Shown piece after piece: positions 34,101 through 46,937 of a stretch of DNA of 64,000 nt. The DNA lies in NCBI GenBank assembly GCA_030248225.1, contig JASANE010029416.1:1-64000 (forward strand), in the 5' to 3' direction. The notes under the pieces are model-generated. The model was not told where the DNA came from. It did not search any database and saw only the letters and a list, made by a program, of their open reading frames with translations. The translations under genes were made by a program, and so were the position numbers. Position 1 is the stretch's first letter. Each line of letters begins with the position of its first letter. This stretch comes from Trileptium ribeirensis (lineage: Eukaryota > Nematoda > Enoplea > Enoplida > Thoracostomopsidae).

Positions 34101-37100
34101 TTTGATAAAATTCGCGAAATTTTTGGCTTAAGAACGGAATTTTAGTTCAAGTTTTATGTACTTTGGACCAATAGGAAACAAAAAAATTTCGAAGAAGCGG
34201 TGAACCTCGAGGAACCCAAAATTTTGCCAGGGGGCATGAACCAGGGGGAACCGAAAAATGCCAGGGGCCCCCGCCCCCACCCAAATTTGGAGAGCCCAGT
34301 AATGTAATTGCGTATTTAACTAGTCCGAGCTTCATTTTATACAGGAAATTACCATAAACAAATTGAAACAAAAGCAGCATTATTAAACCTTTTTATGACG
34401 ACTATTTTTGCTCTCAACTCAAATAATACGTATGGATTTTTGAATTTTTAAGAGGCGATACTCCAGTTAAGAACCCAGTTGCTATTCGAGAAAATTTGTG
34501 AGCGACAAATATATAAGTTTGTATGGCATGCAAACCTTTGTTAACAATAGCCGTATTGTGCTCACTGTGCTGGTTTCCCCAAACTATCAAAATTATAACT
34601 GGGGGCATGACATAGGGGACACCCCAGATGACCTGGGGATCAATAAAATATTGTAACCGTCAGGAGGCGCCAAAAAAGTCTAATTTTGGGAAATTATTGC
34701 AATTGCATAATTAAAAGTGGATATTAGTGATTTTTGGCACCGCAGAAGATTTGGGTATTTTTAGCCAATGCAGGGAAAATTTCATGTACTTTTCGCCTAT
34801 CAGACGAATATTTGATTATTTTTTGGTGGCACAGGAAAGTAGCTCGTGGCATGAACTGGTGGGGGGATTTACTTTTGGGTGTAAACTGGGAGAACCTGGG
34901 AGGTCGAAATTCCTGCGGGGCCCTGCCTTTATTTGGAGAAGCCAGTGTTGTCTAAATTGGTGGCTATCGTTGGGCAACATAAGTGTGCCTTCAACATGTT
35001 CACCTGCAATATTAAACTTATAAACATTATTGCAGTTATAAAATTTTGTACATACGTCTAGTCAAGCCATATCGGCATAAGCTAGCTGTAGCACTTATTC
35101 TTTCTTCAGTAAATGCTTCAAATTCTTCATCTCGCGGTGGTGCAACATCTATTTGTGATTTCAATGTGCTGTATGATCATGTTAAAACCAAATAAAGCAC
35201 CTACGCCTTGCCATTTTCGAAATTATTACATCTAAAGGTTCAGCTTAAACCTGAAAATAAGTCCAAATAAATAATACAATTTAAAAAAGCCCACTTTTTG
35301 AAAATCACACTACAACGTCCACGCTACGTTTTGATATAGAACCTACACTGAAAATGCTTGGGGGAACTGTTGCTGGGCGGCCGACCAGGGAGATGTGACT
35401 TCGTGGGATCTCGAAAATCATGTGGTCTGCTCCCTCCTCGTGAAGAAGACAGTTTTAAAATGTTTGTGTTGTTTATAAGTAATGATAAGCAGCAGTGCAT
35501 TTGCTAGCTTGTGTCAGAGATGGTGAGGAATTTTTAAGTATGCTGTGTATACCTAATACCTGCATTACAGTTTTTCGAACAGTTGGCGCTATACTCTGTT
35601 TGTATATTAATCACATGTTGCAACACTTTGTATATTGTAGCGAAAACTTTACAGTACTTGTAAAACGATGTTTCAGTTTGTTCTCGCGTTGTCTCGGCGA
35701 CGAAAATTTGGATTTTATTGATTATCACGTCAGACGCATGGCACTTAACCCTTTCGTTCATTCTTTGCTTCCATTTGGATTTTTCGCTCTCCTCGACTGG
35801 CATTTGCCAACTATATCAGTCTTCAACACTGTACTCGATGGCCCATCGATTGTTTTGAAAATAGCTTTCATTGTATCGGTATTGTTGCCAATAACCGTCG
35901 CGTCGGCCATTACTTACTGGTTAGTTTTGCTTTATCTTCAAAATGTTCTCAGACTGCTAAAATTGTACTAATCGACTTTCCCTGTCGACGTTTTATAATA
36001 TATCAAACTATCATTTTAGCTTAAAAATTTTGTCTGTAGTGTTGCGATGGCACTTCACAGGGGAGAGTTGCTGTTCTTTTGAGCTTGTTTATCGATGGAT
36101 ATTCAGTTACAGGACACACGAACGCTGTACATTCAATTACAGTATGTGTTTTTGTCCCGCTATGTAATGTCTAGGTTTTTGCTGGTTTTAAATAAATATT
36201 GGCGTCTAGCTGTTACTATAAACAACGGCTCCCATTTCCCACATTTTAGTGCTACACGGAAACCAATCTGAAAGCCTCATATTGTGTTGTATTCATCGTT
36301 AGCTGCGAAATTTATACGTACCTTTGTTGTGTTCTGCGGTCAACAACAAAAAATTAATGAAACTGCGGTTTACTGCTGTCGCCTATATAATTTATTTAGA
36401 TGAATTTCAGATTGTGTAGATTTTAATTATCTGGAAACATGTTTCCAATTAATCTTGGAGCATCTAAACCTGGCGTTATAATTTTTAGCATGAATAAATG
36501 TTAAATCTAGTTGGATGTTGCTTTTCAGCTATTATAATGAACCTTTGAAAGTATAAGTGATGTTCTTTTTTAACTGAAAGTGATACATCATAACTCTGGA
36601 GATTATTGAGTATAATAATATTTCATATCCGAGAAGAAGTTGCGTTTCTTGTTATATTGTTTTTGAGAGCTTTAATTTGTTTATATGCCAGTATTGGGGT
36701 AATTTAACTATCGAAATTATATTTGTGCCAAACCAGCTGAATACTTATCAGTCAATGCGTCGGCCCTGATTATTGTTTTCGCGTTTTCTCTTATGTGTGT
36801 CGATTGTACACAGCCATTGGAAGCCACCAACTGCTACACTTTACGCATGTAAAGCATATGGATTACTCAATGTGTAATTTGTAACGTTATGGCCGTTTCA
36901 CCAATAGCTGTCGTAGCCTACTTTCTCCCGGCTTTTGAGTGTCGTCTAAAATCTTCGGTATTTGATTTGACATACTATCTTTATAAACAATATTTTTGGA
37001 TAAATTTTTTATTTAATAAACAATGTTTCACCAAATCTAGCTAATTCTCTTTGTCTTGATAACTGAGATCTTGCCGACTCCAGCCATGTGCCCGGCTGTA

Positions 37101-40100
37101 CTCTGGGGCTAGCATGTGTTTTTATATATCTCGCTAGCGAACAGTGCGTATTTAGCAGATTTCGCAGGAACAAATATATTTTATTTTTAAAACTTATCCA
37201 AAAGCATAGCTACCCGCTAAACTTTCATTAAAAATATGAATTGAAATTCTACAACGCTCATTTATGTGATAGAATCACTTTCATACGAGAGAACTTGTAA
37301 GTTTTGATCATGTTCATGCATATATTTAGTAGCGTTATCAGAGATAAGCGCAAACGAAAACGATCGAAGGATAAATCGCTATCGATGACAATTTCGTGTA
37401 AATGACAACAATCGAAATTTTAGAAATCCGAAGTTTACTTATTGCACTAAAGTCAAGATTTCGTTGAAACGAAATCGACCGAAGTTGGATCGATTATTTG
37501 CACATATTTCAGGTCTGACTGTGGTCTTCGTCAAAGTTCTGGTTATGACTGTGTGCTCCGACAGAGTCTGTCCTAAACAATTGTAACTGGGTACAGAGAA
37601 GATTTCAGTGTAAAACCAGAAGTGTTTCAATCTTTTATTAGTAGCAATAGATATTGATTCAAATATGAGTCTAGATTAAAACGGTTGTTGCTCATATAAA
37701 TATTATGCTGTGGCTGCTAGTCGGTCATTATGTCGAGGTGTATGTTTTGCAAAATTAAGTAACAGTATGAGCTGGAGTCGGTAATTTTCGTATCATATTG
37801 TAATCTCTGTCGCTCCTATAGTACTATCATTATGTTGCCAATGATTATTACAGGTCAGCCAGTAATTGGTATAATCATCCACTTGTGAAAACACTATGTC
37901 TTTACGACAGCGACTGGCATAATGCTGCAGATTCGATTAATAACGAAGTCAGGCGCATCGACAAATTCAGTATTATCCTCGGCGGAATTAGACGTGTTAT
38001 TGTCACCGACTCGTGGGTTATCATTACTGGGTCATACAACGTTCGCTTATCTCATCAGGTAAAGTACGACTAATTATTGACCGATCATGTAATGTTAAAT
38101 TTTACGCATGTAGTCTCTCGGAAATTTATGCTCGGATCATAGGTGTCGAAGGTACGCCGGCTTAGTGGGTGCATGGTCTCGGGGTGTGAGGTTTTAAAAA
38201 TTTTATCACCTCAAAGTTTTGCCAATAAATTATCCGTAAATTTTTCTTAATTTCCCCTGTTTTTACGCCAATATTTCGCCGAATTTAATTTCGCCCTATT
38301 TTTGCCCATTTTTGCTAAAATATAGCGCGTCTTTGGGTAGGGAGTATTTTTCACTAGAGGTTCCGCGGTCCGACCCCCCTACCCGTTAAAATTTCGTTGC
38401 ATGCAAAACTCTAAGAGGGCTCTCGGGGGGTCGGCCGAGCGGTTTAGCGGGAATTTTTAACACCGGAAAATACTCCACCTGGTGTATTGGCATTATAATA
38501 TATTGCGTATACATTGCATATTATATAAATATATATAAGTACATATATTACATCATAATGGACACCTAGCAATTACAACTAACGATATATAGCCAAATTG
38601 AATCACAAGACATGAGAACTGAAAAATTGTCAAGAGAACACAGGTGAAATCTCGGGGTGGTTGAGCCAAATTCTAGGCTTTCGGCACATCGGATGTCAGC
38701 GAGGCGATTAAAAGGTCGTCGTCTCCTCCCTCCTCCCCATTCAATTCGCTCGTAGATGGTGAATTGAAATAAAGAGCTGGTAATTCTTCGTGAGCTCTTC
38801 GCAAAGGATTTGCCCGTATTTCTGTGTAATCATTGTTTCGCCAGATATAAGCGCCGGCTGTTCAACGCTTGCTAGTAGTTTGTTATGGATTCGTAGAATT
38901 TCTCTGTTTAAAATTTGCTTTTGAAAATATTTGATCACATGTTTGATCGTGTCTGTTCTGTTTCATGTAAGACTAAACGAGGCACATTATAAATAAGTAC
39001 ATATACAGATTGGTTCTGATGGTGCTGGAATTTATCAACTGTTTAAGCTTTGCCACAAAAATACAAATTCATTTTTGTTCAAAATCTCTTTGCGGTTCAG
39101 TTGGAATTAGTTCGTTCGAAAGATTTATCTGAGCTAAGTATATATTCAAAATCTCTGTTTCTTTACTATTTTCACTACAATAATTTTAGCAGCAGGTACA
39201 ATAGGAAAGTTGTTGTGGTGTATACGTATATGGCGGTGTTGCTTTACTATTTTCACTACAATAATTTTAGCAGCAGGGACAATAGGAAAGTTGTTGTGAT
39301 GTATACGTATATGGCGGTGTTTCTTTACTATTTTCACTACAATAATTTTAGCAGCAGGGATAATAGGAAAGTTGTTATGGTGTATACGTATATGGCGGCG
39401 TAATGTATTATTTAGGGGTCAACTTTGCAAAAGTGTTAATTGATTTATTTTTGTACGTAGTTAACTGTGTAAGAAATTAGTTTCTATGGTGCTGACAAAT
39501 TATTTTCTGTCATATATAGCGTATCCTGAACACTTCTGTTTCATTTGTGGTTAAAGGTTAACGTATATTATATTTTAGTTTATTCGGTAAAGCAAATTCT
39601 GCAGAAATATGTACAGTTACTGCCATAAATACAGGATTCCCGCTCATCTGGGAAAACCGGGAATTCCGGAAAATTTAGGAAAACATCCAGGAAATCCGGG
39701 AAAAATATATTAAATCCGGGAATTTTTTCACAATTTTATTTCTTGTACCCTTTATTTTATTTCTTTGAGCCCTGTACCTCAACTGCTCAACCGGTGGAGG
39801 ATCCCGGACCTGCGGCTACGGGTCAATCAAAAGTTGTCCCGTTGGCAATTAAGACGGAAGTTACGTCAGCCGAATTGCGTTGGGTCTGCCTGTGCGTGCA
39901 ACAGCACTTCTCATTTAACAGTTGCCGCGAAATCAACAACGCCTTCAAAATTATGTTTCCTGATTCGGAAATCGCACAAGCCTTTTCATGCGGCAGTGAC
40001 AAAGCGTCTTATCTGGTTAACTCCGGCTTAGCCCTTTTTTTCCGAATGAGGTCGAAGTGGTATACATTACACATTAACGTTGGTTTTTATTGGGCAGAAA

Positions 40101-43100
40101 CTGTGGAGTTCATTACAGTGTCATCCGGGAAATTCGGGAAAAATTAGGGCTTTAATCCGGGAAAGCCGGGAATTTTTTTTCCAAAAAGTAGCGGGAACCC
40201 TGTAAATAAGTATATATAAAATAATCGGTGATTTTCGATCGAACGGAAATTTCAACTCGACTTTGAACGAAATTTTGAATCGATTTCGATTAAATAACAT
40301 TTCAAATCGAATTCGACTATAGAATTGATTTCGATTGCACTTATTTTTGGCCGGATCTATAACGTTGTTACCGATTTATAGTCGATAATATGAAGAGTTT
40401 AAGACCATCTTTTAATACAGTGAACTCCTGCTGACGGTTGTCTTGGAATTTTGTAATCATTTAGCAATATATTACATGTGCAATTACTATAAAAACTGCA
40501 TTGTTCGTATTTTAGACCTGATTCCATGGTCAAAGTTTAAAAATTAAAGATAATATATATATCCGGTTATAAATAAAACACGCCTGAAATATTTTTATTG
40601 CCATTTGCTATTAGCTTATTTTCGTTTGTTTCTGTTACAAGTTTCACATAAAGTACTTAATAATGAGTAATGTTTTCATAATAGTTGTGTATATATAATA
40701 TGAGATACATATTATGTTATAAGATTTAATAGGATTTAATTTGTACACTCGTAACACTCCTTTTTTGTACTTGCATAGTCATGTGTGTAGATAAACGTGC
40801 AGATTAATGAACAGTAGTTAGCATTGTTCTATAGCGCCTGTTTTTGCATTTTTATGGTTTGAAATTTAGCTTGTTTGGTATTACAAATAGTAATCACAGT
40901 GCCAATGTTGTAGGTCATATAAATTATATACTGCGCATAGTGCGAGATACATTAGCATGATCAAAGCACAAGAGAGTCAGACGCACCTCTGCATCGCAGC
41001 AATTTTGAATTTGGGTGCTCATACCTTGGCATCCTCGTCTACATCACCGGCTTGACTCTCGCAAGCAAGGTTGTTAAGGCTGAGATTATGAGTTTTTGCG
41101 TTACTGCGGCCGCATGAGCATGAGCCAGTTTAAGTTGTCCTCTATTTTTATACAAAATTGTACTCTATTTTTTCTTGGATCTGCATAATATCTTGTGTTT
41201 AATTATTTTCTGTTTTTATAGAATTGGCATTACATTATTTCTTTGCAGGCCGATATACGCCTCACGGTTGTAACTACTGATAGTCACGACATATCCCATC
41301 ACGGCGAACCAACGGTGCAATTTTTAACAATTCTTGTAGAAAATATCACAAAGCCAATTCCTTCATTCACGCTAAGGCTCAAGTCGACTGACTATCGGTA
41401 ATCAACATTGCAGTTTCATTTCACTAAACAAGGCTAGAACAACCTATGTTAGCTAATTTATAAATGTAATTATTTGCAGCGTTGGTGTATTTGCCTGAAT
41501 TTTCTAGAAATAAGTTATGTTCCGATTTAGTCTTCGGTTTGCTCTTTATTTTGGTAGTAGTGCAACAAGATTTAAGTGACGTAAAGTATCCATAGCTGGA
41601 CACATTAGATTTATTAATTAGAAGGGCACCTATAAATGACCAAAAATGTCCAAAGAGCTTCATAGCACGCTATGTTTTTACAGTTAAGGTCCAGCAATCA
41701 GCAGTACTCGCCAGAAATAAGTGTGGTTTGTTCGATGGTCGAGGAATTTCAAATATTGTCTGATACAAATACAAATACTGACTGATATTTCGATAAAACT
41801 CATTTTTAATCTGGACTGTATTTTTCTATAAATTTTTGCACGTTTCAAAACTCAGATCTCCTGTGGAAAAATTTGATTATTTATCGCGAAGTCTTGCGCT
41901 AAAATGATTAGTAAACCATCTAAGTGTCTGTGTTCAGAGACTACATGGCCATTGTCAAATAGACTAATGGTCCAGAGATGCTATAATGCAAAAAATATTT
42001 TCATTTTGTTTACGAAATAATCGGGTCAGCTGTGTTCCCGTGCGAACAATCTAACCATGTCTTTAAACCAGCTATAATGTTTCTTTTTATTTTTGTCACA
42101 GTTTTATTATTGAAATTAAAATAATTTTCTGCTAGCGGTGTAGCTGCGTACGTTCAAGGGAAATGTTTAGACGCAACTTCAATGCATTTGATGAGGCGCA
42201 TCATTTATTTTGGATACATTTCAGTCTTGTTCATCATTTCTTTTTCTAAAAACATTTCTGTTGTTTTTGTGTAAAAATCATTTTATGTATTGTAGGGACC
42301 TGAGAGCCAAACTTCAAGCTCCAGTTCAGGAAGCGAGAGATATTATTATTCATCAGTCGTTGGATGAGCAGTTTGTCGACGCTTTTGTCTCATACGTAAC
42401 AGATCATAATCCACGTATTTACATGACACCGATTGAGCTGGAACGAATCGACCCATGCATGGGATGTGCTCAGGTGCGTTGCCAAATATATTATTATAGT
42501 GCGATTTTGCGGCTTATTCACTAAGTTACAACCATTGAAAGCTGTATCTGTTGCATTTTGCAGTCTATTTTGTTGCCGAAATGAAATGAGTTAACATTGC
42601 TCATTCCAGGGTGTTCTGTCTGCCAATAAAATACTTTATTTATCGGAACAATGGAGCGGCTACAGTTTTGGTGATGGTTACAAGCGTTATTGACCACAGC
42701 TGCGTTTATTTGTCGACACGCTGCGATAGTAAAAGATAATTTGCCTTGAGAAAAATTGACGCGAGCAACAATTTTCCTACTGTGTCATTCTGCAGTTACT
42801 AATTATTGTGTCTATTCTGAACAATATAGTTAGAAAAACTTGAAATAGGACACTACAAATAAGGTTTGCCAGCCCGTTGCATATAAAAACATTTTTTATA
42901 ATGCAATTTTATTGTTCAGTGTTGGAAAACGGCTCATTATGATAGCATTCATAACCTCAAGGAATGTTATCTCAAATTAGTGCTACAACTGTTACAATTT
43001 TGTTTCTCTAATTTTATTGGAATTGCAATTTGCTGCATTTCTTCATGCATTTTATAATATCGGTGCTCGGAATGTAGGCCACACAGAATTTTTTGTTTTG

Positions 43101-43843
43101 CAACACTATAGGTATTTAACATTGTCACAGACAACACTAGGTGCGTAAAAGACGGACGCCGGCATATGAAATTGCGTTCGTTTTCGTCCAGATCAAATTG
43201 CATTAGTATGCATCTTTTGTCCGTGACCGTAATACGTTGCTCAAATATGACTTATATAATGAAGTATCTGAGCTTGTTGGAACAATAACGCTTGAGTTTA
43301 GTTCTATAAATGAAATTATTCTTTATAACCTTCTTATCAGTAGTAAATAATTCTTAGTAGTAATAATGATTGTCTGCAAACAAACAAAATATTATATTTG
43401 TCAGAGACATGACGGCAATAATAAAAGGCTCATATTTGCTGGTTTGCAAAAGCTGTTTTTCAAAACTAAGTCTTTTATGATCCAACCCGTTTTTACCATT
43501 TTGTTGTTTTTTCAATGGAGAAATCTTTTTGAACTAAACTTTCGTTTAGGAACAGTCGAATGTTCGACTCGATAAACGGTGTATTGACACTCCTAATCAG
43601 GAATTTGACGACGATGGTCAGCCAGTTCCTCAGTGTCGCCAGTGCTATTGCCGACCGATGTGGTGTGTTTCATGTATGGCACGTTGGTTTGCAAGTCGCC
43701 AAGATCAACGCAATCCCGCTCGATGGTTGTCTGGACGCTCGCCATGTCCGACTTGCCGCTCAACTTTTTGTATTATTGATGTTTCGATTGTACAACCGGA
43801 AACGTTGCAGTCTGGATCAGCTGGAGAAGAAGAAACATCTTGA
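31167..43843 (+). CDS. TMEM129: TMEM129, ER-resident RING E3 ubiquitin ligase (six exons)
   Basis: Exons: 31167-31273, 35677-35919, 37854-38058, 41249-41397, 42296-42473, 43550-43843, all with GT-AG introns and compatible phases (2,2,0,2,0). They give 391 residues against 362 in human. Family landmarks in order are FPPTEFIAAGLTID (exon 1), VRRMALNPFVHSLLPFGF (exon 2), VRRIDKF and RVIVTDSWV (exon 3), LRAKLQAPVQEA and IIHQSL (exon 5). The RING region follows, with C289-C292 (CMGC), C323, C326, C328, C333, C336 (CRQCYCRPMWCVSC), WFASRQD, C360-C363 and C368 (CPTCRSTFC). In vertebrates this multi-pass ligase ubiquitinates ER-associated degradation substrates with Ube2J2 and Derlin-1. The start is set by homology; there is no in-frame ATG just upstream. 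AATAAA at 44480-44485 is a candidate poly(A) signal. The tail GSAGEEETS is extra. Confidence 0.97.
32255..32345. repeat. CCGGAA-rich inverted repeat in TMEM129 intron 1
   Basis: CCGGAATTCCGGTTCCGG at about 32261-32278 is matched by its exact reverse complement CCGGAACCGGAATTCCGG at about 32324-32341, with more GGAACCGGAAC-type sequence between. It may be a fragment of a palindromic MITE; no termini or target duplication were identified. Confidence 0.7.
32423..32448. other. Perfect 26-bp palindrome upstream of intronic ORF
   Basis: TTTAGCCTCGTTG is followed immediately by its exact reverse complement. It lies 32 bp before the ATG of the small intronic ORF at 32481. It could be a regulatory dyad or the footprint of an element. 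Confidence 0.75.
32481..32687 (+). CDS. Small intronless ORF nested in TMEM129 intron 1
   Basis: 68 codons from ATG in ATAATGG to TAA. The product is charged and ordered-looking: METVGSVKPLFEPRRRSVV at the start, then KIPAYFQPRNINRL. It has no signal peptide or membrane segment. A canonical AATAAA follows 30 bp after the stop (32718-32723), and a perfect 26-bp palindrome lies just upstream. Residue use looks coding rather than random. The short, Pro/Arg-rich, motif-poor style is reminiscent of small axonemal microtubule inner proteins, but I cannot place it in a family. It may be a nested gene on the host strand, an alternative first exon, or a retrocopy. Confidence 0.45.
   Translation: METVGSVKPLFEPRRRSVVYDVKRETIPHPNNSVQEKIPAYFQPRNINRLEPEVMTTSDQNILCLTHC
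33720..35000. repeat. Nested copies of a GGGGGCATGAA-containing repeat
   Basis: Within TMEM129 intron 1, several related blocks recur. ATTTAASTAGTCCGMGCTTC followed by ATTTTATACWGGAAATTA occurs at about 33795-33840 and 34310-34355. ACCATTAYAACATGTAT with TTTTGYTGCTT occurs at about 33756 and 33882. CCAGGGGGCATGAA occurs at about 33950, 34229, and in weaker form near 34600 and 34850. The pattern suggests an interspersed element inserted or duplicated repeatedly. The copy near 28340 is in the opposite orientation. Confidence 0.7.
38135..38480. repeat. GC-ended, AT-cored repeat family, copy A
   Basis: Begins CATAGGTGTCGAAGGTACGCC and has an AT-rich core of TTTGCCAATAAATT and TTCGCCCTATTTTTGCCC-type words. 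The reverse complement of 49205-49510 aligns with it. It lies in TMEM129 intron 3, just after exon 3. No coding content. Confidence 0.6.
39155..39400. repeat. 81-bp minisatellite, three copies
   Basis: Three copies start near 39161, 39242 and 39323, with a period of exactly 81 bp. They share TTTACTATTTTCACTACAAT, TTTTAGCAGCAGG and GTATACGTATATGGCGG. Because 81 is a multiple of 3, frames on both strands stay open through the array. It lies in TMEM129 intron 3, so coding is unlikely. Confidence 0.9.
39632..40202 (+). mobile_element. Internally deleted hAT element with transposase fragment
   Basis: Inverted ends CAGGATTCCCGCT and AGCGGGAACCCTG (CAGGRTTCCCGCT read inward), each followed by further CCGGGAAA-rich sequence. 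It is flanked by a 6-bp direct repeat TAAATA on both sides. A plus-strand frame (about 39743-40147) includes ELRWVCLCVQQHFSFNSC, FKIMFPDSEIAQAFSCG and KASYLVNSGLALFF. This pattern is known from the N-terminal part of certain animal hAT-type transposases and their domesticated relatives. The catalytic DDE core and C-terminal domain are absent, so it needs an autonomous partner. It lies in TMEM129 intron 3. Confidence 0.75.
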
Positions 43844-44499
43844 GTTGTGCTAGCACCTGGAACTTTGATGGTGAGAGTTTGAATTATTATCAGCCGGTCG
43901 CCGTGGAAATTTATCAAGAGTCGATGAAAACATAAGAAGATGTGACATTATTATGCAGTTAACGAAATTGCAAAATTTGTAAATTCAAGTTTATATTTTA
44001 AACCGTTGTGATGTTATGTTGACAATATTTCGATACGGAAAAGGTGCCATAGTGACCATGCAGAAATTTGATACCTGTGCATGCAGGGTTTATGGTCATA
44101 CTTACCTTATGCTGTACAACAAAGTAAGTAATGATATTATGGACACCTTGTACCATATACCGCATAGTTAAGCAGATTACGAAAACTTTCAGACAACTTA
44201 AGCAAGTTGATTGAGTTCTAAACACATTATCGTTGAGAGCGACTACATGAACAGCATTATCGTGCTATATGTGCCTTTTTATAACACAAAAGCTGGGCTT
44301 AAGCTTTCCGAAGACATTTTCCATGACACCTATTAAATAATCGCTGTCCTTGACACCGTTTGAAACTGTTTTAAAACGGGATATCGTGATACATTTGAAC
44401 GCATAACGCTTTATTCATCTTCGTAACATTAAGCCTGGCTCTTTTTTGCTTCTTGTTACACACGTTTGACTATGGGAGCAATAAATTCTTTCAAATATG

Positions 44500-45800
44500 T
44501 TGGATTACAGACATCTGATTTAATATTCATGTTCTTTCTGTTTTAATGCAGTGTATTGGATAAGTCGAAGCTATACTACTATGTAGATGTGCGTCTTTTA
44601 AGCATCATATTTTTTATCGTTTTTCAGGATAACAGCAGTTCAGTGGAGAATTATAATGTTATACTAAAATATTTATGTTTAAAAACCCGAACAAAATAAT
44701 AGGATTTCTTGTCAGAAACCTTTGTTTCAGTTTCTTATTTCGATTTACAAAGTTGACTGTGGAACTTTCAGTTATTGTAACCACCCAACAACCATGCGTT
44801 TCTTCTATAGTGGTCGGTATTATCGTAGTCTATTCACTGATTTTTTCCAAAATAATTACGGTAGCGCACAGGGCAGGTAATTTGGTTTAATGCTAAGCTG
44901 TTTCGTACAAAATGCACATGTACAGCAGCTATAATTGCTGTCATTATACCGGTAGTGTGTAAAATGATAATATGAATAATGGTCGTGTAATGTTTGTTGT
45001 TTAAATGAAAATTACAATGAGGTATATACTAATTGAACTGGTGCATTTTGTAAACATAAGAGTGAGCATAAGGGCTTAGCTTTGAAAATTTAAAGATAAC
45101 CTGCTTTCATTTTTATAATTGTAGGTAATGTTACTTTCCGTTTGTGTCTGTTCTGTAGGACATTTTGCTAAAAGCGTTATTTGCTATCCAAAGTGCACTT
45201 GAGGAATTATATATATATAAAATGAAATGTTTTGTTTGTACACGAGCGAGAGGGTTGGCTTTGAACAGCTTATTAGAAATACTTAGTGCAGCAGCTAAAC
45301 ATCATAAGAAATGTTGGTTTGGCGCGTATCCATCTGTTTTCAATTTCTCGCTAAGAAATTGTAGTTTGTATATGTAATACACGGGACGGCGCTGCACTAC
45401 GTAACCTCCAGACGCACATACGAACCCGGCTATCGCAACCTCAAGAGTTTAACAGATTTTTCGCTCTTCCTCAGTCGGGTTTGAGAAGCTAAGGAGCTTA
45501 GCGAGTCGCAGGAGCGTTTCGGAGGTGTACAGATTCCGACCGGTTGGCTGCACACGTCTGCGTGATACTACTTATTTGAGATAGCCAAAGAGGCTGGCTC
45601 CATTTCGTATCATGTTCTCATCTGGAGGTTTGATCCATTATGTCTGTTCGCTTATTTCGACACAATTATTTCTAGCCACATTGGTTTCCACGAGGTTCAT
45701 ACAACGTTTAACGTCGGATTGCTCTGCTCGATTCTATAACCAATCAACAACAAGGTTGTTCCTTAAATGTTCGTCGTTCGAATTCATCGCCTTTTTCGTA
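44500..45800. other. Intergenic region after TMEM129
   Basis: AT-rich to about 45360, then somewhat GC-richer (45360-45600) with no recognised frame. Short plus-strand ORFs (44675-44890, 45165-45377) have no domain. Nothing supports a gene. Confidence 0.4.
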
Positions 45801-45808
45801 CATATTAT

Positions 45809-46314
45809 GCGGCATTCACGTTATAATGTCCCCGCTGTTTGGAACTTTTGACCCCCTGTAGTCGCGACCCTACCGTATAGACAGTCAGGGTGACACCCAT
45901 ACTGTAAATCAAATTCCGAGGGTGTACGACACACCCTTAGCTACTAAATTTTTTCTAGACTGTCGTACACACCCTTAGCTACCAATTTGGCGCGAATTAA
46001 CTATAACGGACACCGTCTGTGGCGAATGCGGTTTATTAGTCAACTGTCCTGTGGAGATTTTCCTAAATTCTCGATATTTGTGTCTAGCCCATATGAACAT
46101 TGCTCAAATAATTCCGAACAGTGTCAATAAAACTGCCAGAAGACACGGTGTGCCTGACACTATCGGCAAGTAGTAATACGCGTAACTAGCTACCGTTGAA
46201 AAAATTTATTAAAAACATGGGGGTGTCTAAGACACCCTGTTGTCAACAGTGTGTCTGACAGTGTGTGGGGTACATAGGTTCCAAACCTTGGGGACATTAT
46301 AACGTGAACGCCGC
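45809..46314. mobile_element. Inverted-repeat element with GTGTCTGACA-type motifs
   Basis: GCGGCATTCACGTTATAATGTCCCC plus GTTTGGAAC at 45809-45845 is matched in inverted orientation at 46278-46314 (about 37 bp, a few mismatches). Weaker similarity continues outward. Between them are a duplicated CGTACACACCCTTAGCTAC (about 45920-45985), the palindrome GGGTGTCTAAGACACCC (about 46221-46237) and repeated GTGTCTGACA-like words. It resembles a non-autonomous DNA transposon; its exact ends and target duplication are not resolved. Confidence 0.6.
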
Positions 46315-46559
46315 ATTAGTTTGCGAACGAAACACGTGAAGTTTGTGACATTCCAACGACAAACCCGAGCGCTTTTCGTTGACTGGGAAGACGATTTTAA
46401 ACCCTTTGGGTACGTATCGCAACACATGTCATCAATTTTAGCACAGGGACATGATATGCATTCAACAATTCTTTATTAACAAACATCGGTTACAAATTCG
46501 GTACGGAGGTACATCGACAATATTACACAGCATTCACAGAGAGTTGTTTGCAGTCACTA

Positions 46560-46850
46560 TACATTGTGACATAATTTTCGAAAAAATTCTACACAAACTA
46601 CTTTCAGAAAAAATGTTACAGACTTTGCAAAACTGGCGTTTTTAGAAAAACTGTTATAGAAATTGTGTCGCTTTTTGAAAATTTGGTGCAGAAACTGCCA
46701 TTTTTTGAAAAACTTACAGAAACGATGTCATTTTCAGAAAACCTGGCTACAAAACTGTGTTACTTTTATAAAAATTGCTACAGAAACTGTGTCATTTTTG
46801 AAAAATGGTGCACAGTTTGCGTCAGTTTAAAAAAACTGCTTTAAATATTT
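46560..46850. repeat. Degenerate minisatellite of about 35-40 bp
   Basis: Loose tandem copies of AAAAACTGCTACAGAAACTG followed by TGTCATTTTTGA-like sequence, about seven to eight times, each with substitutions and small indels. Confidence 0.75.
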
Positions 46851-46937
46851 TAATTTTGTAAGGATATGATTCTTACGCTTGTTTTTATTATATCGTGTCA
46901 TTGACATCATCTATTATTCGCGTAGTATGTCTGACAC

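Noticed and set aside
35534..35803. 89-codon minus-strand ORF
   Set aside because: It is the antisense shadow of TMEM129 exon 2.
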